From contig NZ_CP059576.1 of the NCBI RefSeq assembly GCF_014109825.1, positions 3,641,501-3,705,500 on the forward strand: a stretch of 64,000 nt of DNA, read 5' to 3'. The notes beneath the pieces are model-generated. The model was given only the letters and a program-made list of their open reading frames with translations. It was not told the origin of the DNA and did no database searches. The number at the start of each line of letters is the position of its first letter. Positions within the stretch are counted from its first letter, which is position 1. The position numbers were made by a program, and so were the translations under genes. This DNA comes from Legionella sp. PC997 (GTDB lineage: Bacteria; Pseudomonadota; Gammaproteobacteria; Legionellales; Legionellaceae). Of the stretch, positions 8,718 through 17,727 are shown in pieces.

Positions 8718-10439
8718 CTAATAATTTAGGCTCAACTCTGTTTCAGAGAGCGATTCATCTTCTTCCTCTCGTTCCATTTTTGTATTCTTTCTCTTTTTAG
8801 AAAGGTTTTCCCCAAATTGGAACGTTGGGCTCCAAGCCTTTCTTTTTTCATGGGTGCTTTCTTTATCTTGTTCTTTAGAATCTTCAGAAAAGCCCTCCCC
8901 TACTGAATCAAAACTATAACCTGGGGTGAGAATTTTTTCATGATCTTCTAAATCATGGCCTGGTGTTAAAATGTGCTCATTGGATACTGGACTCCATTGG
9001 AAATTCTCGTGTTCTCCAGAATGGGAATAAATGGTCTCATCAATGTCGTCTAAACTATAGCCAGGAGTTTTTGGTATTACGTTTTCAATCGTGGCTTTAT
9101 CGTTGTCCCAAGTAGCTTGGTAATAATATTGAGACTCATTAAAATCATCGAATACTTTAGCCAACTTGGTCGGTGAGGCTCCGTAATCATACCCCTCATA
9201 AAAAGCCAGAATTTCTTCACCAGGTTGAATTTGACGTGTAGTTATATAAGAATTAGTTCTAAAATCAAATCGAACATTCATTTCGCTTCGGTGTTTGGCT
9301 CCTTCTACACAATAGGCTTCTGAGGCTTTATCTTTAGTATAAAGATATCCTCCCTCTCCGGATTGGACTAAATAATTTGTATCAATATTATTTTGTGCTG
9401 CCCATAGAAGCATCTCTTCGCTCTTTTTCGGGACCGCATCCATTTTCTGGCCAACAAGCCGGCATAGAGTTTTCTTTGCAGGAATTTTCTGGCCACTAAA
9501 TAATGAATAGCGATTTTCTTCCTTTCCTCGTATCGTAGGAGCTATAAATAAATGATAGGGAGAGGTTTGTTTCAGCTGGAGTTTTTGTTCTTTTTGAAAA
9601 CGCATCACATCTGCAAAGGTACTTAAGTCATAGATCTTTGGATCTAAATTTTTATCTAAATACATTTGCTTTTTTTGTTCTTGTTTACTTAACATGTCTG
9701 ATCTTAGTAAAGTGAAAAATTCTTTTAGTTCATTAGGCGTACTTATTTTACTTATTGCAACTTGCTGCGTTTCAGCGAGATCCTCTAAAATTTTAACCAA
9801 ACTTTGAGGTTGACACACAATTTGAGGTCGCTCTGCTGTAAAATACTCATCTCCATAAGAAATAGTCAACTCATCAGCAAAATCAATTTTTCTGGCAGCA
9901 ACATAATACGCATGATAATCAAATTGAACTTTTCCGCTGTCATCTTGACGTTGCTTACAAATTACTTTTACTTCTAAATTGGGTTTATTTGCATGGTTAA
10001 CCCAGCGCGTACTTGATCCCGATTTCAACAAATCGATGACTACCGCATATTGATCCCTATCATCTAGATTTAATTTCCAAACGTAAGTTGAATCCCCTTG
10101 GTATTCTTCAACTATCCGCTCCATCTCTGCATTAGGACGAATACCAAATAAGTCTGTGCCTTTTATTTCTCCAACTATATCTCCAGGCTTAAACGATTTA
10201 GCCGCAAAGACTGCGAGTTGTTTAGGGCCCAGATTTGGACTTGCAGCAATTATAACGCCCTTATCATACTCAGTGCGTTGAAAGTTAAAATCGGGCTGAG
10301 TACAACTATACTTTAAATAATTACATAATCTTAAAAGAGAATCCTCCTCATCAGGAAAAAAAATGAGTTCCTCTTTTAGCATTTCCTGCCTGGCTTTTGT
10401 TTTGTCTGAGTTGTCTAAAAATTTAATGGTTTTTTTCAT
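8718..10439 (-). CDS. Tandem SET-domain protein, candidate nuclear-targeted effector
   Basis: A 573-residue protein with a clear SET lysine-methyltransferase domain: GPKQLAVFAAKSFKPGDIVG (71-90), STRWVNHANKPNLEV (143-157, the NHxxxPN motif) and DELTISYGDEYF (189-200). A second, degenerate SET-like half follows at about 300-420, ending GAKHRSEMNVRFDF and IQPGEEILAFYEGYDYG; it lacks the NH motif. The tail carries three TPG(Y/H) repeats (458, 492, 505), a basic KKRK patch at 548-551 and a Glu-rich C-terminus resembling the E-block translocation signal of Dot/Icm effectors. The Legionella SET effector RomA/LegAS4 sets a precedent; nuclear action here is inference. Confidence 0.75.
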   Translation of the reverse strand: MKKTIKFLDNSDKTKARQEMLKEELIFFPDEEDSLLRLCNYLKYSCTQPDFNFQRTEYDKGVIIAASPNLGPKQLAVFAAKSFKPGDIVGEIKGTDLFGIRPNAEMERIVEEYQGDSTYVWKLNLDDRDQYAVVIDLLKSGSSTRWVNHANKPNLEVKVICKQRQDDSGKVQFDYHAYYVAARKIDFADELTISYGDEYFTAERPQIVCQPQSLVKILEDLAETQQVAISKISTPNELKEFFTLLRSDMLSKQEQKKQMYLDKNLDPKIYDLSTFADVMRFQKEQKLQLKQTSPYHLFIAPTIRGKEENRYSLFSGQKIPAKKTLCRLVGQKMDAVPKKSEEMLLWAAQNNIDTNYLVQSGEGGYLYTKDKASEAYCVEGAKHRSEMNVRFDFRTNSYITTRQIQPGEEILAFYEGYDYGASPTKLAKVFDDFNESQYYYQATWDNDKATIENVIPKTPGYSLDDIDETIYSHSGEHENFQWSPVSNEHILTPGHDLEDHEKILTPGYSFDSVGEGFSEDSKEQDKESTHEKRKAWSPTFQFGENLSKKRKNTKMEREEEDESLSETELSLNY

Positions 10440-10627
10440 GTGATTCTTCGCCCATTTGATTGGGGTTGAATTTTAATAAAAAAAATTAACCTGTCCAGCT
10501 AATTTTTAAACAAATAGAGGGATTGAGTGGTAGCTTGGGAAACATCATCATTTTTAAAGCGAGATTGTATTCCCTTGAATCCCTCTAGAGGAAAAGATGT
10601 CTAGAAAACACCCAGCCAGTATTCATG

Positions 10628-11113
10628 TTACCAGTTGAATGAGAAATTTTCTGTGAAACTCTCAGGTGTTGTATTATGAGTTTCTTTAAGCACCGTATAT
10701 AAATCTTGACGGGTTTTTAGCCAATCAATGGTCTCTTCTCTATTTTGTAGTGCCTCTTTCGTGTCGATTTGTTTCAATTCTTGTTGTTTTTGATGCCAGA
10801 ACAGCCCGTTAATATTATATCCCTCAGCAGATCGTCTTTGGGCGGGGGTGACACAAAGCTCTTTTATACGTTGTAAACTTTCTTTTTGTTGCTCTTGCAG
10901 TTCTTTTAGAATTATTTTCTCTTGGTTTAACGTCTTGCCAACTTGGGCCAATCCTTTTTCTTGTAGTTCAGCTTGCAATTCTTTTGCAATCGTATCCTTG
11001 GTTGTCTCAGGAGCCATACGCCCGACACGAACATTTGAAAGGATTTTACTTGGTAAAACAGAATGTTGTTCACTTGTTCTAACGAAAGTTTGAGTAAAAA
11101 TACGACTTAACAT
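10628..11113 (-). CDS. Coiled-coil hypothetical protein
   Basis: A 161-residue protein. The ATG at 11113 is preferred, having AAGGA upstream; an ATG at 11125 and a TTG at 11134 are in frame. The N-terminus is basic (MLSRIFTQTFVRTSEQ), and residues 50-135 are rich in Gln, Glu and Lys with heptad-like spacing, predicting a coiled coil. No catalytic motif is seen. It lies between two effector-like genes and is divergent from the macrodomain-like gene, sharing an AT-rich intergenic region. It is possibly an effector; function unknown. Confidence 0.6.
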   Translation of the reverse strand: MLSRIFTQTFVRTSEQHSVLPSKILSNVRVGRMAPETTKDTIAKELQAELQEKGLAQVGKTLNQEKIILKELQEQQKESLQRIKELCVTPAQRRSAEGYNINGLFWHQKQQELKQIDTKEALQNREETIDWLKTRQDLYTVLKETHNTTPESFTENFSFNW

Positions 11114-11272
11114 AATACGAACCATCCTTTGCAATAGAAAAATTGCTCATTATGTCATAAAAAATTTATAAAAAAAATTCTTGAAGAAATATAAAATAAT
11201 AACCAATTTGATTCAATTTGTCCCTTTTATATAATATAATGTTGAAAAGATGCGCGTATTTTAGGGAATTGT

Positions 11273-12598
11273 ATGTTTTTTAAAACCTTTTTTCGTCCCA
11301 AACCTTCGAGTGGTCCCAGACCTCCCATGGAATGGCTAGATGAACGATTTAAAATTAGTGGTTTAAACGATCTGATTCCCATAGCCGCTCGCCAAAAAAC
11401 ACAAAGCACCGCAAAAGTATTTTATAACCCACATTATTTTACAAGTAATGATTCAGGGGGTCCTTTTTCCTTAGCAAGGGCTTTATGCAAAATACCTGCA
11501 GTTAACGTAGCCGGAGATCGAGAGGGGATATTTCAAAATGGCACTCCCTTCCCACAATCCCCTAATTACTTTGAGCAAGTTCCCTTAAACCATCCCGAGC
11601 TACTTTCACCCACTGAACGCTTAACGGCTGCCAAAAAAATTATTTTTTCCAATAGTACCGTTGTTGCTGTGGGGGGGTATCCTGCATTGAACCCCAGAAC
11701 CCTTAAGAAAGATCCCTATGAGATAGGAATCTTTTCTCTCGCGGGAGCTAGTTTTGAAAATCATTATCTACATTATTCACTGTTCATGCTGGATCCTGTG
11801 AATCCCAAAATTGAGCATCCGAAGTTTGCTCATTTATTCGAAAACTTACCGACTAATTTTAAAGAAGCCCAATCATCACTGGGGTCGTATGATTCAGATG
11901 GTTTTATTACCCGTATTCGCACTGGTTTTCCATTTCTATCTCGTTCAACACCCGATAAATTCTATTCTTCCTTTTATAAAAAAAATGCAGTTATATTTTT
12001 AGCAGAAGCTTATTACCGTCATCAATTGGAAGATATTTCAATGTTATTAGCTTCAGTAAATGAAGCAGCTAAGTCATCAGGGAAACCCGCTTTATTAAAA
12101 GCTACCGCCGTAGGAATGGGGTTTTTTGCTAAGGTGAATGGAGAATATGATATCCAATATCTCCTTTATCCTCGTTTCCTTCGTGCGTTTCAAAAATTAT
12201 TACAAGAAAACTCCTACCCCTGGATAGCAAAAATTGAATTCCCTATATTCGGCGAACAGTTTCAAGAACAATTTGACTCGATTATGAATGAGCCATTCGA
12301 ACACGTTGAAGTATATCGAGAAAACCGTGATGTTCTGGAGTTTACTAAAGAAGAGACTGAAAACTATTATGCTTGCGCAATCAATCCTTCTGATGCATTT
12401 TCCTATGCCGGCAATGAATGGGCAATGGGTAGTGTGGAGGCTATGATCGGTTTAAATTCATCATTGCGTTTCGATCAAATACCCCTGGTAAATCGCCCCC
12501 TGCTTGATTCTGACCATCATATTCCGGTCAAAATCAGCAGTAACTTCGAGGCTGAACTTGGTGAAATAGGACCCAGCAAGTTACAGATGCATTTGTAA
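11273..12598 (+). CDS. Macrodomain-like protein, candidate effector
   Basis: A 441-residue protein without signal peptide or membrane helix. Residues 270-400 read like an ADP-ribose-binding macrodomain or PARG-type fold: a KATAVGMGFFA strand (277-287), LLYPRFLRAFQKLL, and the late loop NPSDAFSYAGNEWAMGSVEA (371-390). Legionella MavL, an effector of similar size that removes ADP-ribose from arginine, has a macrodomain; relationship to it is a guess. The gene is convergent with an ADP-ribosyltransferase-like gene and overlaps it by 18 bp. A TATAAT lies about 40 bp upstream. It could also be an unrelated Legionella-specific fold. Confidence 0.6.
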   Translation: MFFKTFFRPKPSSGPRPPMEWLDERFKISGLNDLIPIAARQKTQSTAKVFYNPHYFTSNDSGGPFSLARALCKIPAVNVAGDREGIFQNGTPFPQSPNYFEQVPLNHPELLSPTERLTAAKKIIFSNSTVVAVGGYPALNPRTLKKDPYEIGIFSLAGASFENHYLHYSLFMLDPVNPKIEHPKFAHLFENLPTNFKEAQSSLGSYDSDGFITRIRTGFPFLSRSTPDKFYSSFYKKNAVIFLAEAYYRHQLEDISMLLASVNEAAKSSGKPALLKATAVGMGFFAKVNGEYDIQYLLYPRFLRAFQKLLQENSYPWIAKIEFPIFGEQFQEQFDSIMNEPFEHVEVYRENRDVLEFTKEETENYYACAINPSDAFSYAGNEWAMGSVEAMIGLNSSLRFDQIPLVNRPLLDSDHHIPVKISSNFEAELGEIGPSKLQMHL

Positions 12599-13297
12599 AG
12601 GAGCACCCACAGCACTAATAATTGCGTCCACTATTTTTTTATCTCCGTCAAAGCGTCGCTCTAAAGCTTCTTTACTTAAGGAGCCATAAGTGTTTTGGCA
12701 GATCGTAGTAAACGTTTCTTCACAGTTATTGATCATTAGCCAGGTCAGAACGGTTCCTTCGTTAAGTAAATCACTTGCTCGCATTGATTTTGGTAGAGAG
12801 CCGTTATACTCATGCATGGCATTAGGTACCAGAGCACCACTCAAGAATTTATCTCGGAATTTAGGACATGTCGAAGCAATAAATTGTTCGAATGGAACAG
12901 GTTCTACCACCAGCTGCTCTTTTTCATCATCATGTCCGTCACTCTCCATTCCAACTTCCATTTTTAATATCGAGAGGGAAGTAGCCCTACCATAAAACTT
13001 ATGTATCCAAGCATTTTGCGTATGCGATGAGTTTTTTTCAATGAAACGTATTAAATCCTTTAGCGAAGAACATGCCCCCCAGGCAAAAGGTTGTTCGTTA
13101 AATTTTTGGTAATCTTCTACATCAGAATAACGTATTGATTGCAATGCACACTCTGAAACCCGCGGAACTAAACCATTTTGTTGGAACAATTTCTCAAGAC
13201 TTCGCCCATCCACGCGTATCAATAAAGAGGGGCACTGAAGCCCTACTATTTTAGGACCCACTACGGGATTTCTAACATTAAAAAATTTTGTCCACAT
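12581..13297 (-). CDS. Candidate arginine-specific ADP-ribosyltransferase (R-S-E type), PmrA-box gene
   Basis: A 238-residue protein. The ATG at 13297 is chosen because GAGG lies 6 bases upstream; a TTG at 13312 is in frame. Three stretches match the cholera/pertussis toxin class in order and spacing: RVDGRSLEKLFQQNGLVPR with R28 and D30, the Ser pair S77-S78 in WGACSSLKDL, and DDEKEQLVVEPVPFEQ with E125 and E127. In cholera toxin the corresponding residues are R7, S61, E110 and E112, and the length is nearly the same. It would transfer ADP-ribose from NAD to a host protein; target unknown. A PmrA box and a TATAAT precede it. No signal peptide. Confidence 0.65.
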   Translation of the reverse strand: MWTKFFNVRNPVVGPKIVGLQCPSLLIRVDGRSLEKLFQQNGLVPRVSECALQSIRYSDVEDYQKFNEQPFAWGACSSLKDLIRFIEKNSSHTQNAWIHKFYGRATSLSILKMEVGMESDGHDDEKEQLVVEPVPFEQFIASTCPKFRDKFLSGALVPNAMHEYNGSLPKSMRASDLLNEGTVLTWLMINNCEETFTTICQNTYGSLSKEALERRFDGDKKIVDAIISAVGAPLQMHL

Positions 13298-13331
13298 ACA
13301 ACACCTCAACAAAAATTACATCATAGTTGAA

Positions 13332-13364
13332 ATTATACAGAGGAAATATTAAACAAATATTAAG
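13332..13364 (-). promoter_or_regulatory. PmrA-type box with -10 element
   Basis: Read on the minus strand, CTTAATATT (13364-13356), two bases, then TTTAATATT (13353-13345) match the Legionella PmrA consensus cTTAATatT-N2-cTTAATatT with one mismatch. Seven bases further, TATAAT (13337-13332) serves as the -10. The start codon of the ADP-ribosyltransferase-like gene follows 35 bases later. The PmrAB system is known to control many Dot/Icm effector genes. Confidence 0.8.
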
Positions 13365-13440
13365 CGCATCGCCCAACAAGTGGACTCCATGCGATAAACA
13401 ACATTATTATGATAGGGGGGTATAGCTAAAAGAGAAAAAT

Positions 13441-14610
13441 CTAATGCCGCACACCTTGTGCATGTTGAATAAATAAGCGTTTTATAGACATAAAGCGATT
13501 ACAAAAACTTAATCCTAAACCCCGTAATGTAACAAGCGGTATAAAGGAATTACTAAATAATCGTTTGAAACCTTCCATCATCAAAATAATTTGCCATACC
13601 GCATTCTTGCGTTCACGTTGATAAGCACCTAAGGCCTTTTTAGAGCATAACTTATCTTGTACCCTATCCAAACACTCTATCCAGGAGCGTACGTCAGCCA
13701 GTCCAACATTTAAACCCAAACCAGCCAAAGGATGGATGGTATGTGCTGCGTCACCAAGAAGCAACCAACGGTCTCCTGCATACTGTTTGACATGGCGCAT
13801 CTGTAAAGGGAATTGGTGACGTGTGCTTAATACTTCAACCCCACCTAATTTTTTAGCAAACGCATGGGTTAATCTCTCATTAAACTCCTGTTCGGGAAGA
13901 CTCATCAGTTTTTTTACCTGTTCTGGATCAGTGGACCAAACAATAGAACATTGATGTGCATCAGCAAGTGGCAAAAATGCCAAAGGTCCATCAGCACGAA
14001 ATACTTGGTATGCGGTGCATTGGTGGGGTTTCTCTACCGACACAGTGGCTACTAGAGCATGTTGCTCATAAGACCAGCTGTTCAATGGTACCTTCAGTTT
14101 TTGCCGAACAGGAGAATTAGCTCCATCTGCAATCATTAGCAATTGCCCTTCCCAAGTTTGCTCAGAGCTGCACACCTTTACTCCATCTCTCCCACTAAAT
14201 ACCTCCTCAACACGGCTATCAGGAAATAAATGAATCGAGGTTTGGTTGGAGATTTGCTGTAATAAAGCGTGTTTCAACACAGATTCTTCAATAATATTCC
14301 CTAGATTCGGTTTTCCTATATAGCGGGAGTCGAAATCAATATGAGCCTTACTTTCAGCATCCCAAACATACATGCAACTGTAGGGAGAACGGCGTGTCTT
14401 ATCCAAGTGTTGCCAGACATTTAATTGTTGGAGCAATGTTTGTGATGCAAAATTAATTGCATAAACACGCGGATCGGGTTCGGAACAATCCACTTTTAAT
14501 GAGCCTGCATCAATAACGGCTACGGAATTACCACGCTGAGCCATGGCTAGGGCAGCAGTTAAACCCACAATGCCACCGCCAATTACTAATACATTAAATT
14601 GCAGACTCAT
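13441..14610 (-). CDS. ubiI: Ubiquinone biosynthesis FAD hydroxylase, UbiI (VisC) type
   Basis: An FAD-dependent aromatic hydroxylase of the UbiH/UbiI/UbiF family, acting on the octaprenyl-phenol ring in ubiquinone synthesis. The start at 14610 has AAGGA 8 bases upstream; an in-frame ATG lies at 14625. Motifs are the dinucleotide loop VLVIGGGIVGLTAALAMA at the N-terminus, the DG motif MIADGANSPVRQKL, and RWLLLGDAAHTIHPLAGLGL, which contacts FAD. It is last in a pepP-ubiH-ubiI run, the same order as in E. coli, which favours UbiI over UbiF. Confidence 0.85.
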   Translation of the reverse strand: MSLQFNVLVIGGGIVGLTAALAMAQRGNSVAVIDAGSLKVDCSEPDPRVYAINFASQTLLQQLNVWQHLDKTRRSPYSCMYVWDAESKAHIDFDSRYIGKPNLGNIIEESVLKHALLQQISNQTSIHLFPDSRVEEVFSGRDGVKVCSSEQTWEGQLLMIADGANSPVRQKLKVPLNSWSYEQHALVATVSVEKPHQCTAYQVFRADGPLAFLPLADAHQCSIVWSTDPEQVKKLMSLPEQEFNERLTHAFAKKLGGVEVLSTRHQFPLQMRHVKQYAGDRWLLLGDAAHTIHPLAGLGLNVGLADVRSWIECLDRVQDKLCSKKALGAYQRERKNAVWQIILMMEGFKRLFSNSFIPLVTLRGLGLSFCNRFMSIKRLFIQHAQGVRH

Positions 14611-14632
14611 TTTTTTTTCCTTCATAAACTAT

Positions 14633-15823
14633 TTAGCGCTTGGGTAATGCGATTTCACACACCAAATCCGGAACCACTCCCCCGAACCCTTGTGCATATC
14701 GTGCTAAAAGATTCTTCAATACAGGAAGGTTATCCAGGGCAAGCAATCCTAATCCCCGTGCCACTCCAAATCCTGGGAAACGACTGGTAAATACCTGAAT
14801 TAAACCATCTGTTAAACGAGTAATCGCTTTTTGATCATGAGCTCTTAATTGCATATAAGTTTGCAGCATTTCCGCACTAAGTCCTTGATCAACAATGCAT
14901 TGCGCTAAAGTGGCCACATCTCTAAGCCCTAAATTAAACCCTTGTCCCGCTACGGGATGCAAAGTATGCGCTGCATTACCTACAAAAACTACAGGCCATT
15001 TGGCTTGTTTAGGCATTAAAACTTGTTGTAAGGGATAAGAAAAGCGCTTACCCACTTTGGCAAAACGACCTAAGCGATAACCAAAAGCACGTTGTAATTC
15101 TTTTAAAAAATCAACTTCTGATAAAGACAATAAGCGTTCTGCTTCCTTAGGAGGAACCGCCCAAACTAATGACATTCGATTTTCTTGCATGGGTAAAAGT
15201 GCCAATGGTCCATGTAGAGTAAAACGTTCATAAGCATGATAATTATGGGGCTTCAGTAAGCCCACGTTCGCTACAATTGCCTGTTGACCATAAAGTTTGG
15301 TCTTAGCAGGTAAGGAACAAAATCGGCGGGCTAAAGATTGCGCACCATCTGCCGCAACAATTAAACGTGCAACAACATTCATTTCTCCTGAATCAGTAAG
15401 AATTGTTGCTGCGTGTTTTCTATAATCCAAGGACTTAAGACTTGCTGGTGCAATAATCCGGTCGTGAGGTAATAATTGATGCAAGGCCTGATTGATATGC
15501 TGCATTTCTGCAACATAGCCTAACGGGGCACCAGGCTCTCCTTGCAGGCGAGATATCCCAAAATGGTGTTGCTCGGAAACATGAATCGTATTTATAGGAG
15601 TTGCATGATCCTCGAGAAGATCCCAAACGCCAAGCACGGTTAAAATGTGTCGACTCGCAGGAGATAAAGCCAACGATCGCGCATCAAAATCAGGATTTAT
15701 TTTGTCACTAAACGGTTTAGCTTCTACCAACAAGGTATTATAGCCTAATCCTTGCAAAGCAAGCATTAAGGTAGCTCCCGTCAAACCTCCGCCAATGACC
15801 AGTATATCAATTTCTTTAATCAC
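14633..15823 (-). CDS. ubiH: 2-octaprenyl-6-methoxyphenol hydroxylase UbiH
   Basis: A second FAD hydroxylase of the ubiquinone pathway, 396 residues, close to the usual length. Family motifs are ILVIGGGLTGATLMLALQGL, the DG motif IVAADGAQSLARRF and VVFVGNAAHTLHPVAGQGFN; the last has GNAAHT where GDAAHT is common, a variant known in UbiH. Its start overlaps the pepP end by 8 bp and its end lies 7 bp before the longest ubiI frame, so the three are one operon. Confidence 0.87.
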   Translation of the reverse strand: MIKEIDILVIGGGLTGATLMLALQGLGYNTLLVEAKPFSDKINPDFDARSLALSPASRHILTVLGVWDLLEDHATPINTIHVSEQHHFGISRLQGEPGAPLGYVAEMQHINQALHQLLPHDRIIAPASLKSLDYRKHAATILTDSGEMNVVARLIVAADGAQSLARRFCSLPAKTKLYGQQAIVANVGLLKPHNYHAYERFTLHGPLALLPMQENRMSLVWAVPPKEAERLLSLSEVDFLKELQRAFGYRLGRFAKVGKRFSYPLQQVLMPKQAKWPVVFVGNAAHTLHPVAGQGFNLGLRDVATLAQCIVDQGLSAEMLQTYMQLRAHDQKAITRLTDGLIQVFTSRFPGFGVARGLGLLALDNLPVLKNLLARYAQGFGGVVPDLVCEIALPKR

Positions 15824-17123
15824 GCATTAACGCCTCAATATCATCTACCTCTACAGGCAATGCAGCAGTTAATACTTCATGACCTGTTTTCGTTACAATT
15901 ACATCATCCTCGATACGCACTCCAATATCCCACCAACGTTTATCTACCCCTGGAGTCTGCGCACTAATATACAAACCTGGCTCAACAGTTAGAACCATTC
16001 CTGGCTCTAAAGGACGCCACTCGCCATTAATTTTATAAAGACCACAATCATGAACATCTAAACCCAACCAATGTCCTGAGTTATGCATGTAAAAAGGTTT
16101 ATATGCTTCTTTAGCAACTAATTCATCCACATCGCCGTGCAAAATCCCCAACTCACAAAGACCTTCCGTTAAAATTCGTACCATTATTTGTTGTACCGAA
16201 TTCCAGGGAAGTCCAGGTTTAATCGCTGCAATCCCTGCTTTTTGTGCTTTAAGCACCAGTTCATAAATACTTTTTTGTTCTGAGCTGAATTTGCCATTGA
16301 TTGGAAAAGTTCTTGTGATATCCGCAGCATAATTTTCAAATTCGCCCCCCGCATCAATTAGTACCAAACTGCCTCGGTGCAGGGATTTATTATTGTCGGT
16401 GTAATGCAGAACACAGGCATTTGCACCCCCCCCTACAATGGGATCATATGCGACACTTCGACACCCATGACGACTGAATTCATAAATCAGTTCTGCCTCC
16501 AACTGATACTCATGCTCCAAATGTTTGCAACGACGCATTGCATGTTCATGCGCTTTAACAGAAATAGTGGCTGCTCGGCGCATTAAATCCAGTTCTGCAT
16601 CGCTTTTAAATAAACGCATTTCACCTAATATTGGCTCCAAATCACATAAATAATCCGGTACTTTCACTCCTCGTCGTACTTGGCCTTTAAGAGTCACCAA
16701 AGACTGCATGATGGTTTTTTCCATCTCTGGATTTCGCGCAAGAGCATAATAAACAGCTGATTTACCACTTAATAGTTTCGGTAACTCTTCCCCAACACGA
16801 TCTATGGGAAAAGCAGTATGCATGCCTAATTCCGATAGAGCTCCCTCTTGTCCTAACCGTTTTCCCGTCCATTGCTCTTCAGCAGGATTGCGAGGACGGC
16901 TAAATAAAATACTCTGCGTATCTGCGCCATTAGTCAAAACCAACAATGCATCAGGCTCATTAAATCCAGTTAAATAATAAAAATTGCTATCCTGACGAAA
17001 ACGATAATGTGCGTCCCCATTACGTACCACTTCCTGAGCCGCCGGAATAATAGCGATACTGCCTTCAGGTAAGTTCTTTGCGAGTTGCTTTCTTCTTGTT
17101 TGATATTCTTGTTGAGAAATCAT
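15816..17123 (-). CDS. pepP: Xaa-Pro aminopeptidase
   Basis: A cytoplasmic M24B metallopeptidase that removes N-terminal residues ahead of proline, 435 residues as in E. coli PepP. The N-terminal domain begins ISQQEYQTRRKQLAKNLPEG. The pita-bread catalytic domain shows the dinuclear metal ligands in LVLIDAGGEFENYAADITRT, HNSGHWLGLDVHD, LTVEPGLYI and GVRIEDDVIV. It lies between ygfB and ubiH in the common gammaproteobacterial order; the gap to ygfB is 13 bp. Confidence 0.93.
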   Translation of the reverse strand: MISQQEYQTRRKQLAKNLPEGSIAIIPAAQEVVRNGDAHYRFRQDSNFYYLTGFNEPDALLVLTNGADTQSILFSRPRNPAEEQWTGKRLGQEGALSELGMHTAFPIDRVGEELPKLLSGKSAVYYALARNPEMEKTIMQSLVTLKGQVRRGVKVPDYLCDLEPILGEMRLFKSDAELDLMRRAATISVKAHEHAMRRCKHLEHEYQLEAELIYEFSRHGCRSVAYDPIVGGGANACVLHYTDNNKSLHRGSLVLIDAGGEFENYAADITRTFPINGKFSSEQKSIYELVLKAQKAGIAAIKPGLPWNSVQQIMVRILTEGLCELGILHGDVDELVAKEAYKPFYMHNSGHWLGLDVHDCGLYKINGEWRPLEPGMVLTVEPGLYISAQTPGVDKRWWDIGVRIEDDVIVTKTGHEVLTAALPVEVDDIEALMRD

Positions 17124-17136
17124 ATTAACATCCTTA

Positions 17137-17727
17137 TTAATGGGTCATTCCAGTATGCCCGCCACGTTCTTTTTCATTCATTACTAAATCACTGTGTAAC
17201 CGGAGCACTGCCATTCGTGCATATTCACTGACTTCCATTAATGCACGTTCATCTTCTTCGTCTACATCTAAGGTATCACAGTCAAGCTCGGCAAATTCAA
17301 TAAGATGTTGAAATGCATCTTGCGCTTCATCTTCATGGAATTGGTTAGCAGTAATACCCGCCAAAGTCAGAGCCTGAGTAAACCCTTCGCACCATTCACT
17401 AAAAGCTTGCGCTCGGACTAACAAGGATTCTTCATCATCAGGGAGTAACATTTCAAACTCAAAATCCATCGTATTAATTTGTTGCTGGCTGATAGAAAAA
17501 ACCGAAAACATAGCTAAAACTGCATTACGACTGGCTTCATCTTTTTTATTGTTTAATAAAGCACGCAAGTAAGCTTCACCCTGACCGTCAGCACCAGCAC
17601 AAAGATACCCACACATCATTCCATGTAATAAGCTGGAAGATATGTGCAACATCAAAACAGAAATCGTTGCAGAAAATTCATCATAATCAGGCAAATGTAA
17701 AGGTGATCTTTCTTGGGACATATTCAA
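17137..17727 (-). CDS. ygfB: UPF0149 (YgfB/YecA) family protein
   Basis: A 196-residue acidic cytoplasmic protein of the UPF0149 family. Characteristic stretches are LLHGMMCGYLCAGADGQG near residue 35, LVRAQAFSEWCEGFTQAL in the middle and the acidic LDVDEEDERALMEVSEYARM near the end. It is first in the ygfB-pepP-ubiH-ubiI operon and divergent from zapA, as in E. coli. An alternative ATG lies two codons in (17721). Confidence 0.85.
   Translation of the reverse strand: MNMSQERSPLHLPDYDEFSATISVLMLHISSSLLHGMMCGYLCAGADGQGEAYLRALLNNKKDEASRNAVLAMFSVFSISQQQINTMDFEFEMLLPDDEESLLVRAQAFSEWCEGFTQALTLAGITANQFHEDEAQDAFQHLIEFAELDCDTLDVDEEDERALMEVSEYARMAVLRLHSDLVMNEKERGGHTGMTH

Noticed and set aside
10440..10500. 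Possible PmrA box upstream of the SET gene (GTTAATTTT on the minus strand)
   Set aside because: Only one half-site resembles the consensus; the second half does not match.
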